DNA from: Vibrio sp. SS-MA-C1-2
Lineage (GTDB): Bacteria > Pseudomonadota > Gammaproteobacteria > Enterobacterales > Vibrionaceae
Reading direction: 5' to 3'
Assembly (NCBI RefSeq): GCF_021513135.1
Contig: NZ_CP090981.1
Location: 2,294,001-2,358,000, forward strand
DNA: 64,000 nucleotides
Of this stretch, positions 1 through 9,577 are shown piece by piece. The notes below the pieces were generated by a model. The model was not told the DNA's origin. It searched no databases and saw only the letters and a list, made by a program, of their open reading frames with translations. Each line of letters begins with the position of its first letter. Position 1 is the first letter of the stretch. Both the position numbers and the translations under genes were made by a program.

Positions 1-230
1 AACGTCACCCAAGCTGCCTGTCCAACCTGAATAGATTGATGGCTTACAAATTGAGTATAAAAAGCAATCGACTCACCCTCATAATATAAGGAGACCATAG
101 CCTCAAGCTCTTTACTTGTCACTAACCAAAGAGTGATCGATGAATTGGTCACTTTTCTCAATAAAGGACCACAAATGATTGTCGGGAGATGACTATTTTC
201 TTTGTTACATTTTTGTTTATTTTTAATCAT
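1..230 (-). CDS. PhoD-like metallophosphatase, N-terminal fragment (runs off left edge)
   Basis: The minus-strand reading frame opens with ATG at 230-228 and stays open for 76 codons to the window edge. After a polar N-terminus it reads LPTIICGPLLRKV then NSSITLWLV. This resembles the opening beta-strands of PhoD-like/alkaline-phosphatase-D family proteins, which typically begin 'GP.LRRV....V.VWL'. The catalytic metal site would lie outside the window, so activity cannot be judged. It is divergent from the sigma-54 activator at 488, with about 257 bp between the two starts. The family call rests only on this short N-terminal resemblance. Confidence 0.55.
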   Translation of the reverse strand, partial: MIKNKQKCNKENSHLPTIICGPLLRKVTNSSITLWLVTSKELEAMVSLYYEGESIAFYTQFVSHQSIQVGQAAWVT

Positions 231-487
231 TTTTATAATAAAACTCTTCAGTGGAAATCAAAACTACCGACTGTAATAATTCATAATTAATTAATTTTAT
301 ACATAATGTTGCTTATATAATCCAGTAATAGCTTTAAAAAATGCCAAATTAGAGTAATCACTCTGCGGTATTCTTCGACGGAGATCAAATTTTTCCGCCT
401 CATTCCAAGGTACAATAAGCTATTGTTTTTAATGATATAAAATTCATGACTAAGTATGTCAAAAAATTAACATAGGACGTTATCCAC

Positions 488-2242
488 ATGTCAGAATTAA
501 TGAAATTACAGCCCACTATCTTACACTTCACAAAGATGTTATCTCTGGTACTTAAAGTTGATATTGAGATAATAGATTCTGATTTAGTTCGAGTCGCTGG
601 CACCGGTCCTTATGGTAAGAATTTTGGTCAAAAACTCAATACAAGTTCACGACTATTTCGTTATGTGTTAGATACAAAAGAAGAAAAAGTCGTTATCAAA
701 CCTCGAATTGATGCATTATGTACAGATTGTAAAGATCAAGGTTGTTGTAAAGAGAGTGCCTTTTTAGGTGTACCTATCTTAATGAATGAACGTTGCATCG
801 GCGTCATTAGTCTTGTTGCCTTCACTGCAAAACAACAAGCGCATATTAGAGATAACGTTCAAACCTTTTCTAGTTATGTCCGTCATATTGCACAAGTATT
901 TGTAACCAATATTATTGAAGATAACAAAGGAAATACCCCTATTGACTCACTTTTTATCAGTTTAATTGAAAATATGGATCAAGGCGTTTTAGTATTAAAT
1001 GATAACAACTTTGTTCAATTTGGTAATCAAAAAGCCCTAGATATCCTCAATTTAACATCGGAGAAAATCAATTCTACGCCCATTAATATCACTTCAGCTT
1101 CAATAGACAATCATGATCTTGAAGGCCACCAGCAACACGTTATTGCTTTTGATGATCATCAAGAATTAGTGCTTGGGTTATTTCATAACATTCAAGGTCA
1201 AAAGTTGTTTTTAATGGCTTTTAATCAACCCAACAATGCGGTTAAAACTGACCTGCCAAAAGCGTTAAAATTCGATTCTGTTATTGGTGAATGTCAGCAA
1301 ATGCAGGCAATAAAGCGCTTAATTGGTCGAATAGCTAAGAGTCCATCAAGCGTATTGATCAATGGCGAAAGTGGAACAGGTAAAGAAGTCATTGCCAAGG
1401 CAATTCATATTAATAGTGAGCGTCAAGACCATCCATTTATTGCAATCAACTGTGCTGCCATTCCAGAGCAATTATTGGAAAGTGAATTATTTGGTTATGT
1501 TAAAGGTGCCTTTACCGGAGCATCATCTAAAGGAAAGATTGGTCTGATTCAAGCTGCAAATAGTGGCACCCTTTTTCTTGATGAGATTGGCGATATGTCA
1601 ATGACGTTGCAGGCTAAATTATTGCGTGTCCTTGAAGAACGAGAAGTCATGCCTATCGGAGCAAATAAGTCAGTACCGGTTAATATTCGAGTTCTTTCGG
1701 CCACCAATAGAGATTTTTCAAAGATGATTGAGGAAGGTAACTTCCGTGAAGATCTCTATTATCGCTTAAATGTTATCCCTATTTTCTTGCCTCCTCTACG
1801 TGAGCGTGCAGGTGATATAGACAAACTCCTTGTTGCATTTTTAAAAGCGCATAGTCGACGCCTTAATATCCCAGTGCCTCCGATGACATCAACGGTCGAA
1901 AATATTCTTAATGCCTATAAATGGCCAGGTAATGTCCGAGAGTTAAGTAATTTAATTGAATACTTAACGAATGTAGTGCCTGAAGGTGAACCTATTGATA
2001 CCGATCTACTTCCTCCTTATATCAGTTCTATTGAGGTAAAAGAAAAACCAGTATCAAATATTAATATCATCAAAACCTATTCACAAACAGATGAAACTTT
2101 ACAAGATATTGAAGCTGAGAAAATCAAAGAGACGTTATTAAGAGTTAAAAATAGAAAGCTGGCAGCCGCTGAATTAGGGATTGGTGTTGCGACACTTTAC
2201 CGAAAAATAAAAAAATACGAACTCAATAGCATTAAGTTCTAA
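488..2242 (+). CDS. Sigma-54-dependent activator, YgeV-like
   Basis: 584-residue enhancer-binding protein. The N-terminal sensor region (about 1-145) carries a cysteine cluster C78-x2-C81-x4-C86-C87. A PAS-like segment follows (about 152-245). The AAA+ domain has Walker A GESGTGKE (293-300), the sigma-54 contact loop GAFTGA (340-345) and Walker B TLFLDEIGD (361-369). A Fis-type helix-turn-helix with AAAELGIGVATLYRKIKKY closes the protein. Size and architecture fit E. coli YgeV, which sits beside xanthine dehydrogenase genes. A xanthine dehydrogenase FAD subunit lies at the other edge of this window, so purine catabolism is a plausible but unproven target. The ligand is unknown; the cysteines suggest metal or redox sensing (inference). 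Confidence 0.85.
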   Translation: MSELMKLQPTILHFTKMLSLVLKVDIEIIDSDLVRVAGTGPYGKNFGQKLNTSSRLFRYVLDTKEEKVVIKPRIDALCTDCKDQGCCKESAFLGVPILMNERCIGVISLVAFTAKQQAHIRDNVQTFSSYVRHIAQVFVTNIIEDNKGNTPIDSLFISLIENMDQGVLVLNDNNFVQFGNQKALDILNLTSEKINSTPINITSASIDNHDLEGHQQHVIAFDDHQELVLGLFHNIQGQKLFLMAFNQPNNAVKTDLPKALKFDSVIGECQQMQAIKRLIGRIAKSPSSVLINGESGTGKEVIAKAIHINSERQDHPFIAINCAAIPEQLLESELFGYVKGAFTGASSKGKIGLIQAANSGTLFLDEIGDMSMTLQAKLLRVLEEREVMPIGANKSVPVNIRVLSATNRDFSKMIEEGNFREDLYYRLNVIPIFLPPLRERAGDIDKLLVAFLKAHSRRLNIPVPPMTSTVENILNAYKWPGNVRELSNLIEYLTNVVPEGEPIDTDLLPPYISSIEVKEKPVSNINIIKTYSQTDETLQDIEAEKIKETLLRVKNRKLAAAELGIGVATLYRKIKKYELNSIKF

Positions 2243-2776
2243 GCAAAATAATTATAAGCGTAAAATAATTTTCAATTATTAGACAATAACAAACGAGATC
2301 CCACAGACGTAACGATATTAAGTTTGTGGGTTAACTGAACTCAGCAAATAACCTAACTAAAAAATTTAAATCAAAGGCGTATCATTTTTCGCTTAGCAAT
2401 AATGAAGTAAGGCTATATCCTCTCTTAACCTCCTTAACTCTCATCTTCTAAAGCCTTTCATGGTCGAATATTCACGATAATCCCCTAAGCCTTGAGTTCA
2501 AATCAACTTTGATACTCAACCATACCCCTAAACCATTTGAATAAATACTCAGTTAAAGTAAATAAATATCGAAAAATGTAAATGGTATGATATGTATTTA
2601 ACAAAAATTAAACCATTATATTGATGAAGATCAATGTTTTACAATCAAATCTAAGTTAAGTGACGACAAGTCAAGTTTACAAGGTATGATGTAAAAATTG
2701 ATTCACTTTAGTATAGATCATTAAATTATTTTGATAACTAAATTGGAAATAATTTCATTTCAGCAAGGAGCATAAT
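2243..2776. other. Intergenic region, no gene seen
   Basis: 534 bp with no convincing reading frame. An imperfect 9-bp inverted repeat (cccacagac / gtttgtggg, one G-T pair) lies at 2300-2330, shortly after the activator gene. It has no following T-run, so I do not call it a terminator. The rest is AT-rich and probably includes the promoter of the gene at 2777. Confidence 0.5.
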
Positions 2777-3073
2777 ATGAAATCCCCTTTTATAATCACC
2801 AATATTACCCTTTATAATATTGATGAAAATAAAAGCTACGTCGCTTTTATAGAAATAAATAATGCCTTTATTGCAAGAGCTTACAGCACAGAGTTAGAAT
2901 CGAACACCCTTATTATTCAAGATAGTGTCGATGAATATTTTGCCATTAGTGATCAATGGCAGCGCGATGCATATACTCACCTTTCAGAAAAAGAAGTTGA
3001 ACTAGAATTAGTCAGCGAAGGCTTTAAAAACAATTTTGATTGGTTATCAAAAAATGCCAGTTTAGTTTTGTGA
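2777..3073 (+). CDS. Hypothetical acidic 98-residue protein
   Basis: A good ribosome binding site (aaggag at 2765-2770) precedes the ATG. The protein is acidic, with no signal peptide, membrane segment or recognisable motif. It contains aromatic and charged stretches such as SDQWQRDAYTHL. It lies alone between long intergenic stretches, 147 bp upstream of ggt. I do not recognise the family. The strong RBS and absence of a competing frame support it being real. Confidence 0.6.
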   Translation: MKSPFIITNITLYNIDENKSYVAFIEINNAFIARAYSTELESNTLIIQDSVDEYFAISDQWQRDAYTHLSEKEVELELVSEGFKNNFDWLSKNASLVL

Positions 3074-3219
3074 ATTTCTCTTTCATCAGCAAAATATAAT
3101 GAGCATTATCAGAATATTAATACTAAATAACAGTCTTTTAATGTTTTGAATAGAAATAGAAAGTAGCAATAATGTAATTGCAGTGTTAAATTAAATCCCT
3201 ATTTACACGGAGGTTAAAT

Positions 3220-4992
3220 ATGTATTTAAAAATACGCAACACACTTATAGTTAGTTCTCTACTTTTACTCCCTCAAACGTCAGTATTGGCAAATAATAAT
3301 GCCACAGGCCAGATTGCCGACTCAGTTGCACCTGAAGTCAGCAGTGGTCTTGAAGAAAAAGCGTTAGTTCATGCCAAGAAATGGATGGTCACCGCAGCAA
3401 ATCCTTTAGCCTCACTAGCTGGTGCAGATGTTCTTGCTAAAGGTGGTAATGCGATTGATGCAATGATTGCTATTCAGTTGACCTTAGGACTTGTTGAACC
3501 TCAGTCGTCGGGTATTGGTGGCGGCGCATTTCTAGTGTATTGGGATGCAGATAAGAGCCAATTAACCACATTTGATGGTCGAGAAACAGCCCCGATCAAT
3601 GCCACCCCCCAACTATTTTTAGATGAAAATGGTCAACCTCTAAAGTTTTATGACGCGGTTGTCGGTGGTCGTTCTGTTGGGACTCCTGGTACTGTTAAGC
3701 TCATGTGGGAAACTCATCAAAAATATGGAAAAACAGATTGGAAACAGTTACTTCAACCGACTATCAAGCTTGCTAATGATGGTTTTATAATTAGTCCGCG
3801 TCTTGCGACATTGATATCTCAAGATAAAGATCGTTTAAGCCGTTTTTCAACGACAAAAGCCTATTTCTTCGATTCAAATGGTGACCCCAAACAAGCAGGT
3901 ACACGCTTAAAGAACCCAGAATACGCCAAAACACTTCAAGCCATCGCAAAAGGTGGTGCAGATGCATTTTATAAAGGTGAAATAGCCAACAATATTGTTG
4001 ATACTGTACAAAACCAAACCAATAACAAGGGTGTTCTTAGTCAACAGGATTTTGATAATTATCAGATAAAACAACGTCCAGCTGTCTGCTCTGAGTACCA
4101 AATTTATGATGTTTGTGGAATGGGACCTCCCAGTTCTGGTGCATTAACGGTCGGCCAAATATTATCAATGACCGCTAAGTTCGATCTGAAATCGTGGGGC
4201 GCCTTAAATCCAAAATCTTGGCAAGTCATTTCAGATGCTTCTCGTTTAGCCTTTGCCGATCGAGGTCGTTACATGGCAGATAGTGATTATGTTCCTATGC
4301 CAACAGAAGGACTTGTCGATAGTGGCTATATGGCTCAACGAGCTAAATTAATCACTGCCGGTAAAGCATTAACAACCGTTGAACCAGGAACGCCACCTTG
4401 GCAACATGCTCAACGTCAAAGTGATGATCAATCAATCGAATTACCTTCGACCAGTCACTTTAACGTCGTTGATCAATTTGGCAATGTTATATCAATGACG
4501 ACAACGATAGAGAATGGTTTCGGATCACGTTTAATGACTAACGGCTTTTTATTAAACAACGAATTGACTGATTTCTCATTTAAAACTCATAGTAATGGGT
4601 ACCCAATCGCTAATCGAATCGAACCCGGGAAACGTCCAAGATCTTCGATGGCTCCAACGATTGTAATGAAAGATGATGCGCCTTATATGGCAATTGGCTC
4701 ACCAGGTGGCAGTCGTATCATTGGATATGTTGCTCAAGCAATTATTGCTCATACACAGTGGGATATGGATATTCAACAAGCCGCTTCACAGCCTCACTTA
4801 TTGAATCGTTTTGGTACATTAGATATCGAAAAAGGAACCAATGCGGAGTCTTTTGTCTTACCTTTACAAGAGATGGGAATCAAAACCAATATTAGAGACC
4901 TTAATTCAGGTCTACATGCGATTCGAATCACTAAAGATGGTTTAGAAGGCGCGGCTGATCCACGTAGAGAAGGTGTTGCTATCGGGCAATAA
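3220..4992 (+). CDS. ggt: Gamma-glutamyltransferase precursor
   Basis: 590-residue periplasmic gamma-glutamyltransferase, the usual length. It hydrolyses or transpeptidates gamma-glutamyl bonds such as in glutathione. An N-terminal signal peptide ends around SVLA-NNN. The enzyme is made as a proenzyme that self-cleaves before a Thr nucleophile, here Thr411 in STSHFNVVD, aligned with E. coli TTHYSVVD. Family motifs are present: GGNAIDA, SSGIGGGAFLV, NNELTDFS, RPRSSMAPT and GSPGGSRI. The start follows an RBS (ggagg, 3210-3214). A strong terminator follows at 5043. It appears monocistronic. Confidence 0.96.
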   Translation: MYLKIRNTLIVSSLLLLPQTSVLANNNATGQIADSVAPEVSSGLEEKALVHAKKWMVTAANPLASLAGADVLAKGGNAIDAMIAIQLTLGLVEPQSSGIGGGAFLVYWDADKSQLTTFDGRETAPINATPQLFLDENGQPLKFYDAVVGGRSVGTPGTVKLMWETHQKYGKTDWKQLLQPTIKLANDGFIISPRLATLISQDKDRLSRFSTTKAYFFDSNGDPKQAGTRLKNPEYAKTLQAIAKGGADAFYKGEIANNIVDTVQNQTNNKGVLSQQDFDNYQIKQRPAVCSEYQIYDVCGMGPPSSGALTVGQILSMTAKFDLKSWGALNPKSWQVISDASRLAFADRGRYMADSDYVPMPTEGLVDSGYMAQRAKLITAGKALTTVEPGTPPWQHAQRQSDDQSIELPSTSHFNVVDQFGNVISMTTTIENGFGSRLMTNGFLLNNELTDFSFKTHSNGYPIANRIEPGKRPRSSMAPTIVMKDDAPYMAIGSPGGSRIIGYVAQAIIAHTQWDMDIQQAASQPHLLNRFGTLDIEKGTNAESFVLPLQEMGIKTNIRDLNSGLHAIRITKDGLEGAADPRREGVAIGQ

Positions 4993-5042
4993 TTTAGATT
5001 CATCTGAAATAATTTCAATGATGAAATTTAAAATAACAAATA

Positions 5043-5070
5043 AAAAAGAGTCGATTTATTGACTCTTTTT
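5043..5070. terminator. Bidirectional rho-independent terminator after ggt
   Basis: Perfect 10-bp inverted repeat (aaaaagagtc / gactcttttt) with an 8-nt loop, A-rich on the left and T-rich on the right, so it can serve both strands. It lies 50 bp after ggt and just beyond the 3' end of the minus-strand gene at 5127. Confidence 0.85.
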
Positions 5071-5126
5071 TATTTTATGAAAATCACTTGATAACTTTCA
5101 GGTAATTAAGAAAAACTCACGCTAAA

Positions 5127-5333
5127 TTAAACGACTGAATAGCGTCCTATTCCATATTGATTAACATTAACAATACAGTGCTTAGTTAGCAGCGTTTTAA
5201 CCAATTGCTGGATCACATTTTGCTGAGTATTCGAAGCATTAGATAGCTCAAGACAAGAAACGCCATCCCCTTTATCTAATTCAAATATTTGAGTTAATAA
5301 CGATTGTTGTTTACCCGTTAATTCCATCATCAC
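5127..5333 (-). CDS. Small winged-helix-like protein, unknown
   Basis: 68 residues. The order of helices (LTGKQQSLLTQIFEL, then a turn, CLELSNASNTQQNVIQQLVKTLL, then a short basic beta-hairpin ending GIGRYSVV) resembles a minimal winged helix-turn-helix of the MarR/DprA-tail kind. An aaagg lies upstream of three consecutive possible ATG starts. It lies 41 bp downstream of lrgB on the same strand and may be co-transcribed with it. No close family is recognised; DNA binding is inference. Confidence 0.55.
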   Translation of the reverse strand: MMMELTGKQQSLLTQIFELDKGDGVSCLELSNASNTQQNVIQQLVKTLLTKHCIVNVNQYGIGRYSVV

Positions 5334-5374
5334 GTACTATACCTTTATTGCTTCAATTATTATTTATGAAGATA

Positions 5375-6061
5375 TCACCAAAAGATGATGGCAATCAATG
5401 GTGCTAACGAAATAGTGCCAACTCCTGCAAATAGCATCACTAAACTTGCGACTACACCTGCTTCAGAATCAATTTTATACGCTTGTGCTGTACCCGCCCC
5501 ATGCGAACTTCCTGCTAAACCAGCCCCCTTTGCAATCGAGGTTTTGATTGAAAAGAAACTTAAAATCAAATCACCGATTAATATCCCAATCACGCCGGTA
5601 ATAACAACAAATAGTGCCGTTAAATCAGGTTTTCCACCGACAAGTTTTGAAGCCTCAATTGCAAAAGGAGTTGTAATCGAGCGAACCGACAAACTACGTT
5701 GCAACAGCTCTGGTAATTGAAATAATTTAGCTAATAGTACCGAACTTCCTACACCAACGACCACAGCAGTAAAAACACCAACAGAAAGAGATAGCCAATG
5801 TTTGACGACAATATGACGATTCTCATACACAGGAACCGCAAAAGCTATCGTTGCAGGGCCTAACATCCAAAGTAACCATTTTGAGTCATAAATATAGTGA
5901 CTATAACTGATGTTTAAACCATATATAATTAATAGCAAGAGTAATGGAGCAAACAGTAATGGGGTAAAAAGAACAATATTTTTCTTCTTGTATAGCCACT
6001 TGCTTAGGTAATAACAAAAAATAGTGACAAAAAAAGAGAATACAGTGATAAAAATTGTCAT
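5375..6061 (-). CDS. lrgB: LrgB/CidB family membrane protein (YohK-like)
   Basis: 228-residue polytopic inner-membrane protein with the LrgB family segments: RSITTPFAIEASK, GGKPDLTALFVVITG and GLAGSSHGAGTAQA near the C-terminus. LrgB works with the small LrgA subunit. The family was first described as holin/antiholin-like in Gram-positive bacteria, and the B. subtilis homologues PftAB import pyruvate, so transport of a small organic acid is the more likely role here. It lies 55 bp downstream of lrgA in the same orientation, divergent from a LysR regulator. Standard length (E. coli YohK is similar). Confidence 0.92.
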   Translation of the reverse strand: MTIFITVFSFFVTIFCYYLSKWLYKKKNIVLFTPLLFAPLLLLLIIYGLNISYSHYIYDSKWLLWMLGPATIAFAVPVYENRHIVVKHWLSLSVGVFTAVVVGVGSSVLLAKLFQLPELLQRSLSVRSITTPFAIEASKLVGGKPDLTALFVVITGVIGILIGDLILSFFSIKTSIAKGAGLAGSSHGAGTAQAYKIDSEAGVVASLVMLFAGVGTISLAPLIAIIFW

Positions 6062-6116
6062 GATTAAAGACTCCAGAAAATATCGATTAACATATCAAGC
6101 TGACAATAAAACAGAT

Positions 6117-6551
6117 TTAATGTGGTAAATGAAATAAGTTTTTTTTAACTTTAACTGTTCCGTCTAAATGCCCTTTTTTACTTTTTAACTTTTTTTCAAC
6201 CTTGAACAATTGATCCACCACGATGGCAGTTGAAACCATCACTAAACTGGTGCTAATAAAAAGTAATAAAATAATTTTACTTCCTTGAGTCAAAAGTAGG
6301 TCTTTGTAATTCATTACCGATTCCACCGCTGGAATAAAAAAAAGCAACATCTCAGCCAATAACCAGTTTGCTCCAAATTTAAACCATTCAACTTTTACGA
6401 CTCTACAAGATATGAGTAACAGTAATAAAAGCATGCCAAAGACATTCGCAGGAATAGGGATTCTAAATGCATCAACGAAAAAATGTGAAAATATCGTCAA
6501 TCCACCAATTAAACAAACTTGTCCAATAGTATGTAAAACGACCTTATTCAT
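6117..6551 (-). CDS. lrgA: LrgA/CidA family membrane protein (YohJ-like)
   Basis: 144 residues with four predicted membrane helices. The family signature is present: RIPIPANVFGMLLLLLL in the second helix region and LLFFIPAVESVMNY in the third. The C-terminal tail is basic (KKLKSKKG). It is first in the lrgA-lrgB operon and diverges from the LysR gene, whose product probably controls it, as CidR-type regulators do. The start ATG at 6551 is preceded by a weak purine stretch. Confidence 0.9.
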   Translation of the reverse strand: MNKVVLHTIGQVCLIGGLTIFSHFFVDAFRIPIPANVFGMLLLLLLISCRVVKVEWFKFGANWLLAEMLLFFIPAVESVMNYKDLLLTQGSKIILLLFISTSLVMVSTAIVVDQLFKVEKKLKSKKGHLDGTVKVKKNLFHLPH

Positions 6552-6686
6552 GCTGAAACCTTAAATTAATAGTGACTTGTTATGATATAAACGATTATAT
6601 TTTTAAATCATCTATAATATAAATGAATAATAAGCATGAAAACCATTCTATTTAGGCATGCTTCAACAACAAAAACGGAGCATAAG

Positions 6687-7565
6687 ATGGATCTCAAATC
6701 ACTAAACTATTTTATTCAATTAGTTGAAACAAGAAACTTCACTAGAGCATCAGAATTAAGCTTTGTCTCACAACCGACCATTAGTAAAGCTATTAAATCA
6801 TTAGAGAATGAATTTGGTGAGAAACTAATTCATAAATCAGGCCGTCAAATCGAATTAACCTCAGTTGGTGAGTTAGTTTATCAACGTGCCATGGCTATCC
6901 AACGGCAAAGTGACACTCTTAAACAGCAATTAGCCGATTTAAAAGGACTCAATTCAGGTACATTGTCGATCGGTATTCCTCCAATGGTTGGTTACCTCTT
7001 TGCTGATTTAATTTTTCAGTTTCGACAAAAATACCCTAATATTCAGCTTAAAATTTCAGAATATGGCAGTAGAAGAATTGAACAAGAATTAAAAAATGGA
7101 GAGTTGGATTTAGGGGTTTCAATGTTACCACTCGCTGAAGCGGATTATTTTAGTTGTTACCAAATTTTTAGTTATCCTATTCGTTTAGTGGTTCCCAATA
7201 AAGCTCATTGGCAACAATCAGACACGATTATGCTGACACAATTAAAAGCTGAGTCATTCTGTCTACATAATAGCGAGTTTGCCTTAAGCGATATCATTGA
7301 ATCTCACTGTTTAGCACAAAATTTCAAACCTCAAGTTAGCGTCCGCTCAAGCCAATGGGATTTTTTAGCCGCAATGGTGGAAAAAGGAATGGGGATTACT
7401 TTTCTACCTGAACCTATCTGTCATAAATTAAGCCATCATCAGCTTTTGTTTAAAACCTTATCACCAACTCTCAATTGGGATTTAGGTTTAATTTGGGGAC
7501 TAGATCGTTACTTATCTCATTCAGCATCGGCATTTTTAGCTTTAGCTCAACAAGAAAAGAGATAA
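6687..7565 (+). CDS. LysR-family regulator divergent from lrgAB
   Basis: 292 residues from the ATG at 6687. This start was chosen because cggag precedes it by 6 nt and the LysR HTH begins immediately (MDLKSLNYFIQLVE); an upstream in-frame ATG at 6636 would add 17 atypical residues. The HTH covers about 1-60 (SELSFVSQPTISKAIKSLENEFG) and the effector domain about 90-290. A LysR gene transcribed away from lrgAB is the CidR/YwbI-like arrangement, so it most likely activates lrgAB in response to an organic acid (inference). Confidence 0.88.
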   Translation: MDLKSLNYFIQLVETRNFTRASELSFVSQPTISKAIKSLENEFGEKLIHKSGRQIELTSVGELVYQRAMAIQRQSDTLKQQLADLKGLNSGTLSIGIPPMVGYLFADLIFQFRQKYPNIQLKISEYGSRRIEQELKNGELDLGVSMLPLAEADYFSCYQIFSYPIRLVVPNKAHWQQSDTIMLTQLKAESFCLHNSEFALSDIIESHCLAQNFKPQVSVRSSQWDFLAAMVEKGMGITFLPEPICHKLSHHQLLFKTLSPTLNWDLGLIWGLDRYLSHSASAFLALAQQEKR

Positions 7566-7598
7566 CTCGCTTCGATAGCAAAGAGTCACTCAAATCAA

Positions 7599-8330
7599 TT
7601 AAACATTTAATCCTTGATAAATTGCAGAAAAGCCACTGACTAAACAAAGTACAAGAGCAGCGATTCGAACCTTCTGCTTTGAAAGCCGTTTATTCGTCAA
7701 AAGTGCAATACGGTACCCTAGCCAAGCCGCAGGAATAAGTGGAATTGTAATGATCAAATGGTGCCAATTAAATAATCCTGCAAAATAAAGAATAATTAAT
7801 GAAATTGTAGAGCTAAACATAAAGAAAGCCGATAAATTCCCCCTTAATTGATTGGCTTCTTGATGTTGCAATAAAATAGCCATCGGAGGTCCTCCTATTC
7901 CACTACTGGTTCCAAAGAAACCTGAAAAGAAACCTGCAATTGAGAGTTTGGCTTTAGTCGGTTCAAGCCTAAAGGGTAAAACACTAATTAGTACCGCAAA
8001 GACTACCATCAAGCCCAACCACAATGAGAGAGTTTGCGTTGAGACATATAGCAGTAAAAAAACACCCGCAATTGAACCTGGTATTCGACCAACAATCGCC
8101 ATCTTTAAATCACCAATCTCTATATTTTGACGATACTTATGAGCAGAAAGAATGGATATAAGTAAACCAATAATACTGACAGGCACTGGAACATATTCAG
8201 GCGAGATTTGAAACAATATCGGTGCTGAAACGATAGCAAGACCAAAACCAACGGAAGTTTGGACAAAAGCACCAAGGAAAATTAATCCTGCTGCCATTAA
8301 AGTGGTATGGCTCCACCATATATCAGCCAT
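7599..8330 (-). CDS. TauE/SafE-family permease (first of three)
   Basis: 243 residues from the ATG at 8330, chosen because a GGAG lies 6 nt upstream; an in-frame TTG 12 nt earlier would overlap that RBS. About eight membrane helices. The family's glycine-rich repeats are visible: GAFVQTSVGFGLAIVSAPIL in the first half and GFFSGFFGTSSGIGGPPMAIL in the second. Members export or import sulfonates, sulfite or other anions; the substrate is not predictable. It converges with the LysR gene, 33 bp between stop codons. Confidence 0.85.
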   Translation of the reverse strand: MADIWWSHTTLMAAGLIFLGAFVQTSVGFGLAIVSAPILFQISPEYVPVPVSIIGLLISILSAHKYRQNIEIGDLKMAIVGRIPGSIAGVFLLLYVSTQTLSLWLGLMVVFAVLISVLPFRLEPTKAKLSIAGFFSGFFGTSSGIGGPPMAILLQHQEANQLRGNLSAFFMFSSTISLIILYFAGLFNWHHLIITIPLIPAAWLGYRIALLTNKRLSKQKVRIAALVLCLVSGFSAIYQGLNV

Positions 8331-8371
8331 TAAGAGCTCCAACTAGTAATAAATCAATGATTTGAAATCAT

Positions 8372-8499
8372 TATACCTAAAATAATTGGAGTTGCTAGTA
8401 GGCGGCAAGCGAGTAAAGCTCCATGATTCTAGGTGTTCTATATGATTGGGGTGAACGAGCGACGCCAACGACCTAGCAGCTTCAAGTATGAGGGGTATA
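8372..8499 (+). repeat. ERIC element (128 bp), copy 1
   Basis: Full-length Enterobacterial Repetitive Intergenic Consensus (IRU) element. It starts TATACC with AATAATTGGAGTTGC, has ggcggcaag and GATTGGGGTGAACGAGCG in the middle, and ends CTTCAAGTATGAGGGGTATA. The ends are inverted repeats. It fills much of the 8331-8689 gap between a TauE/SafE gene and the next plus-strand gene. Confidence 0.9.
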
Positions 8500-8689
8500 T
8501 GATGAATATAGAAAGAGAGTATACCTTAACCTAACAACAATATAGGAATACTTTAATTTAATATTGATTTCAATCGTCTCTGTCAATCAAGGCATCATAA
8601 GAATATTGAAGATAAAATTCGAGAATATAAAAAACTTCACTATTCTTTAATAAGTCACTTATTTTTATCATGCTATTTGGAAATTAACC

Positions 8690-9577
8690 ATGCGCCCTTT
8701 TGAAATTTTCCTCAAACTATCTCTTAGTATTAGCCTATTTTCTATTGCAGTTGCTATCGTAATTTTCACGGTCGAACTTAAAGCTATTCGAACAGAACTT
8801 CCGATCCTATTGGATAAAGTTGATAGAACTACCAATAAAATCACTCCGCTCATCGCTGAGATTAATCAAGCTCAAATGCAGCTTCCTGAATTGATTGCTC
8901 AAAGCGAAGGTTATCAAGAGCTTATTCCTCAGATATTAAGACGTGTGGATGATATCAATACGCTTGTTCCTGATTTATTACAGCGAATTGATGATATTAA
9001 CCAACAAGTACCCACATTCGTTGACCAATCAAACCAATGGCAAAAGCAGATCCCAACTATCACCAATGAGCTAAATAATACAAATAGATCTATTCAAGGT
9101 GTTACAACCCAAATCCCATCAGTACTAAAAGAAAGTGAAGCATTAAGAGCGGAACTCCCCGTCATCATCGCTCAAGCTGATAACTTGGTTGCAAATGCCG
9201 AAACTGCAGGACGAGAAGCAAGTAAAGGTGCTGTAAGTGGCGTTATTGGTGGCATTTTAAGCTCCCCATTTCAATTAGTCGATAAACTAGGTAACGCATC
9301 AGCTGAAAAACTTGGGTTGAAGAAAGATCAAAGTTTAACTAAAGAAGATACAAGCTTGAATAAAGATGCAATCGCCCGCGTCATTGAACTAAATAAAGTC
9401 GGTGCCGTAAGTCAATGGACAAATAAAAAGTCAAACAACAGTGGTACCGTATCAATTGTCAAAATTGATAATAAAAAATATCAAGTCTGTTATACCATCA
9501 CCAATCAAATGGAGATAGCAAAAGGCCCCGATCAAGGTCAGCATAAAATAACGATATCTCAGTGTATTGAGAAATAA
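8690..9577 (+). CDS. Membrane-anchored protein with 14-residue proline repeats
   Basis: 295 residues. A single N-terminal membrane helix (about 8-29) is followed by a long helical periplasmic region with hydrophobic-Pro pairs (P38, P66, P80, P94, P108, P122, P143, P157). Those at 66, 80, 94, 108 and 122 are exactly 14 residues apart, as are 143 and 157. A glycine-rich hydrophobic segment lies at about 195-225. The C-terminal domain resembles the small beta domain of 17-kDa-antigen-type proteins (ends YQVCYTITN...ITISQCIEK, two cysteines). Not assigned to a named family. It has its own promoter region downstream of ERIC copy 1. Confidence 0.75.
   Translation: MRPFEIFLKLSLSISLFSIAVAIVIFTVELKAIRTELPILLDKVDRTTNKITPLIAEINQAQMQLPELIAQSEGYQELIPQILRRVDDINTLVPDLLQRIDDINQQVPTFVDQSNQWQKQIPTITNELNNTNRSIQGVTTQIPSVLKESEALRAELPVIIAQADNLVANAETAGREASKGAVSGVIGGILSSPFQLVDKLGNASAEKLGLKKDQSLTKEDTSLNKDAIARVIELNKVGAVSQWTNKKSNNSGTVSIVKIDNKKYQVCYTITNQMEIAKGPDQGQHKITISQCIEK

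Noticed and set aside
2300-2330. Inverted repeat after the sigma-54 activator as terminator
   Set aside because: Long loop, one G-T pair and no T-run.
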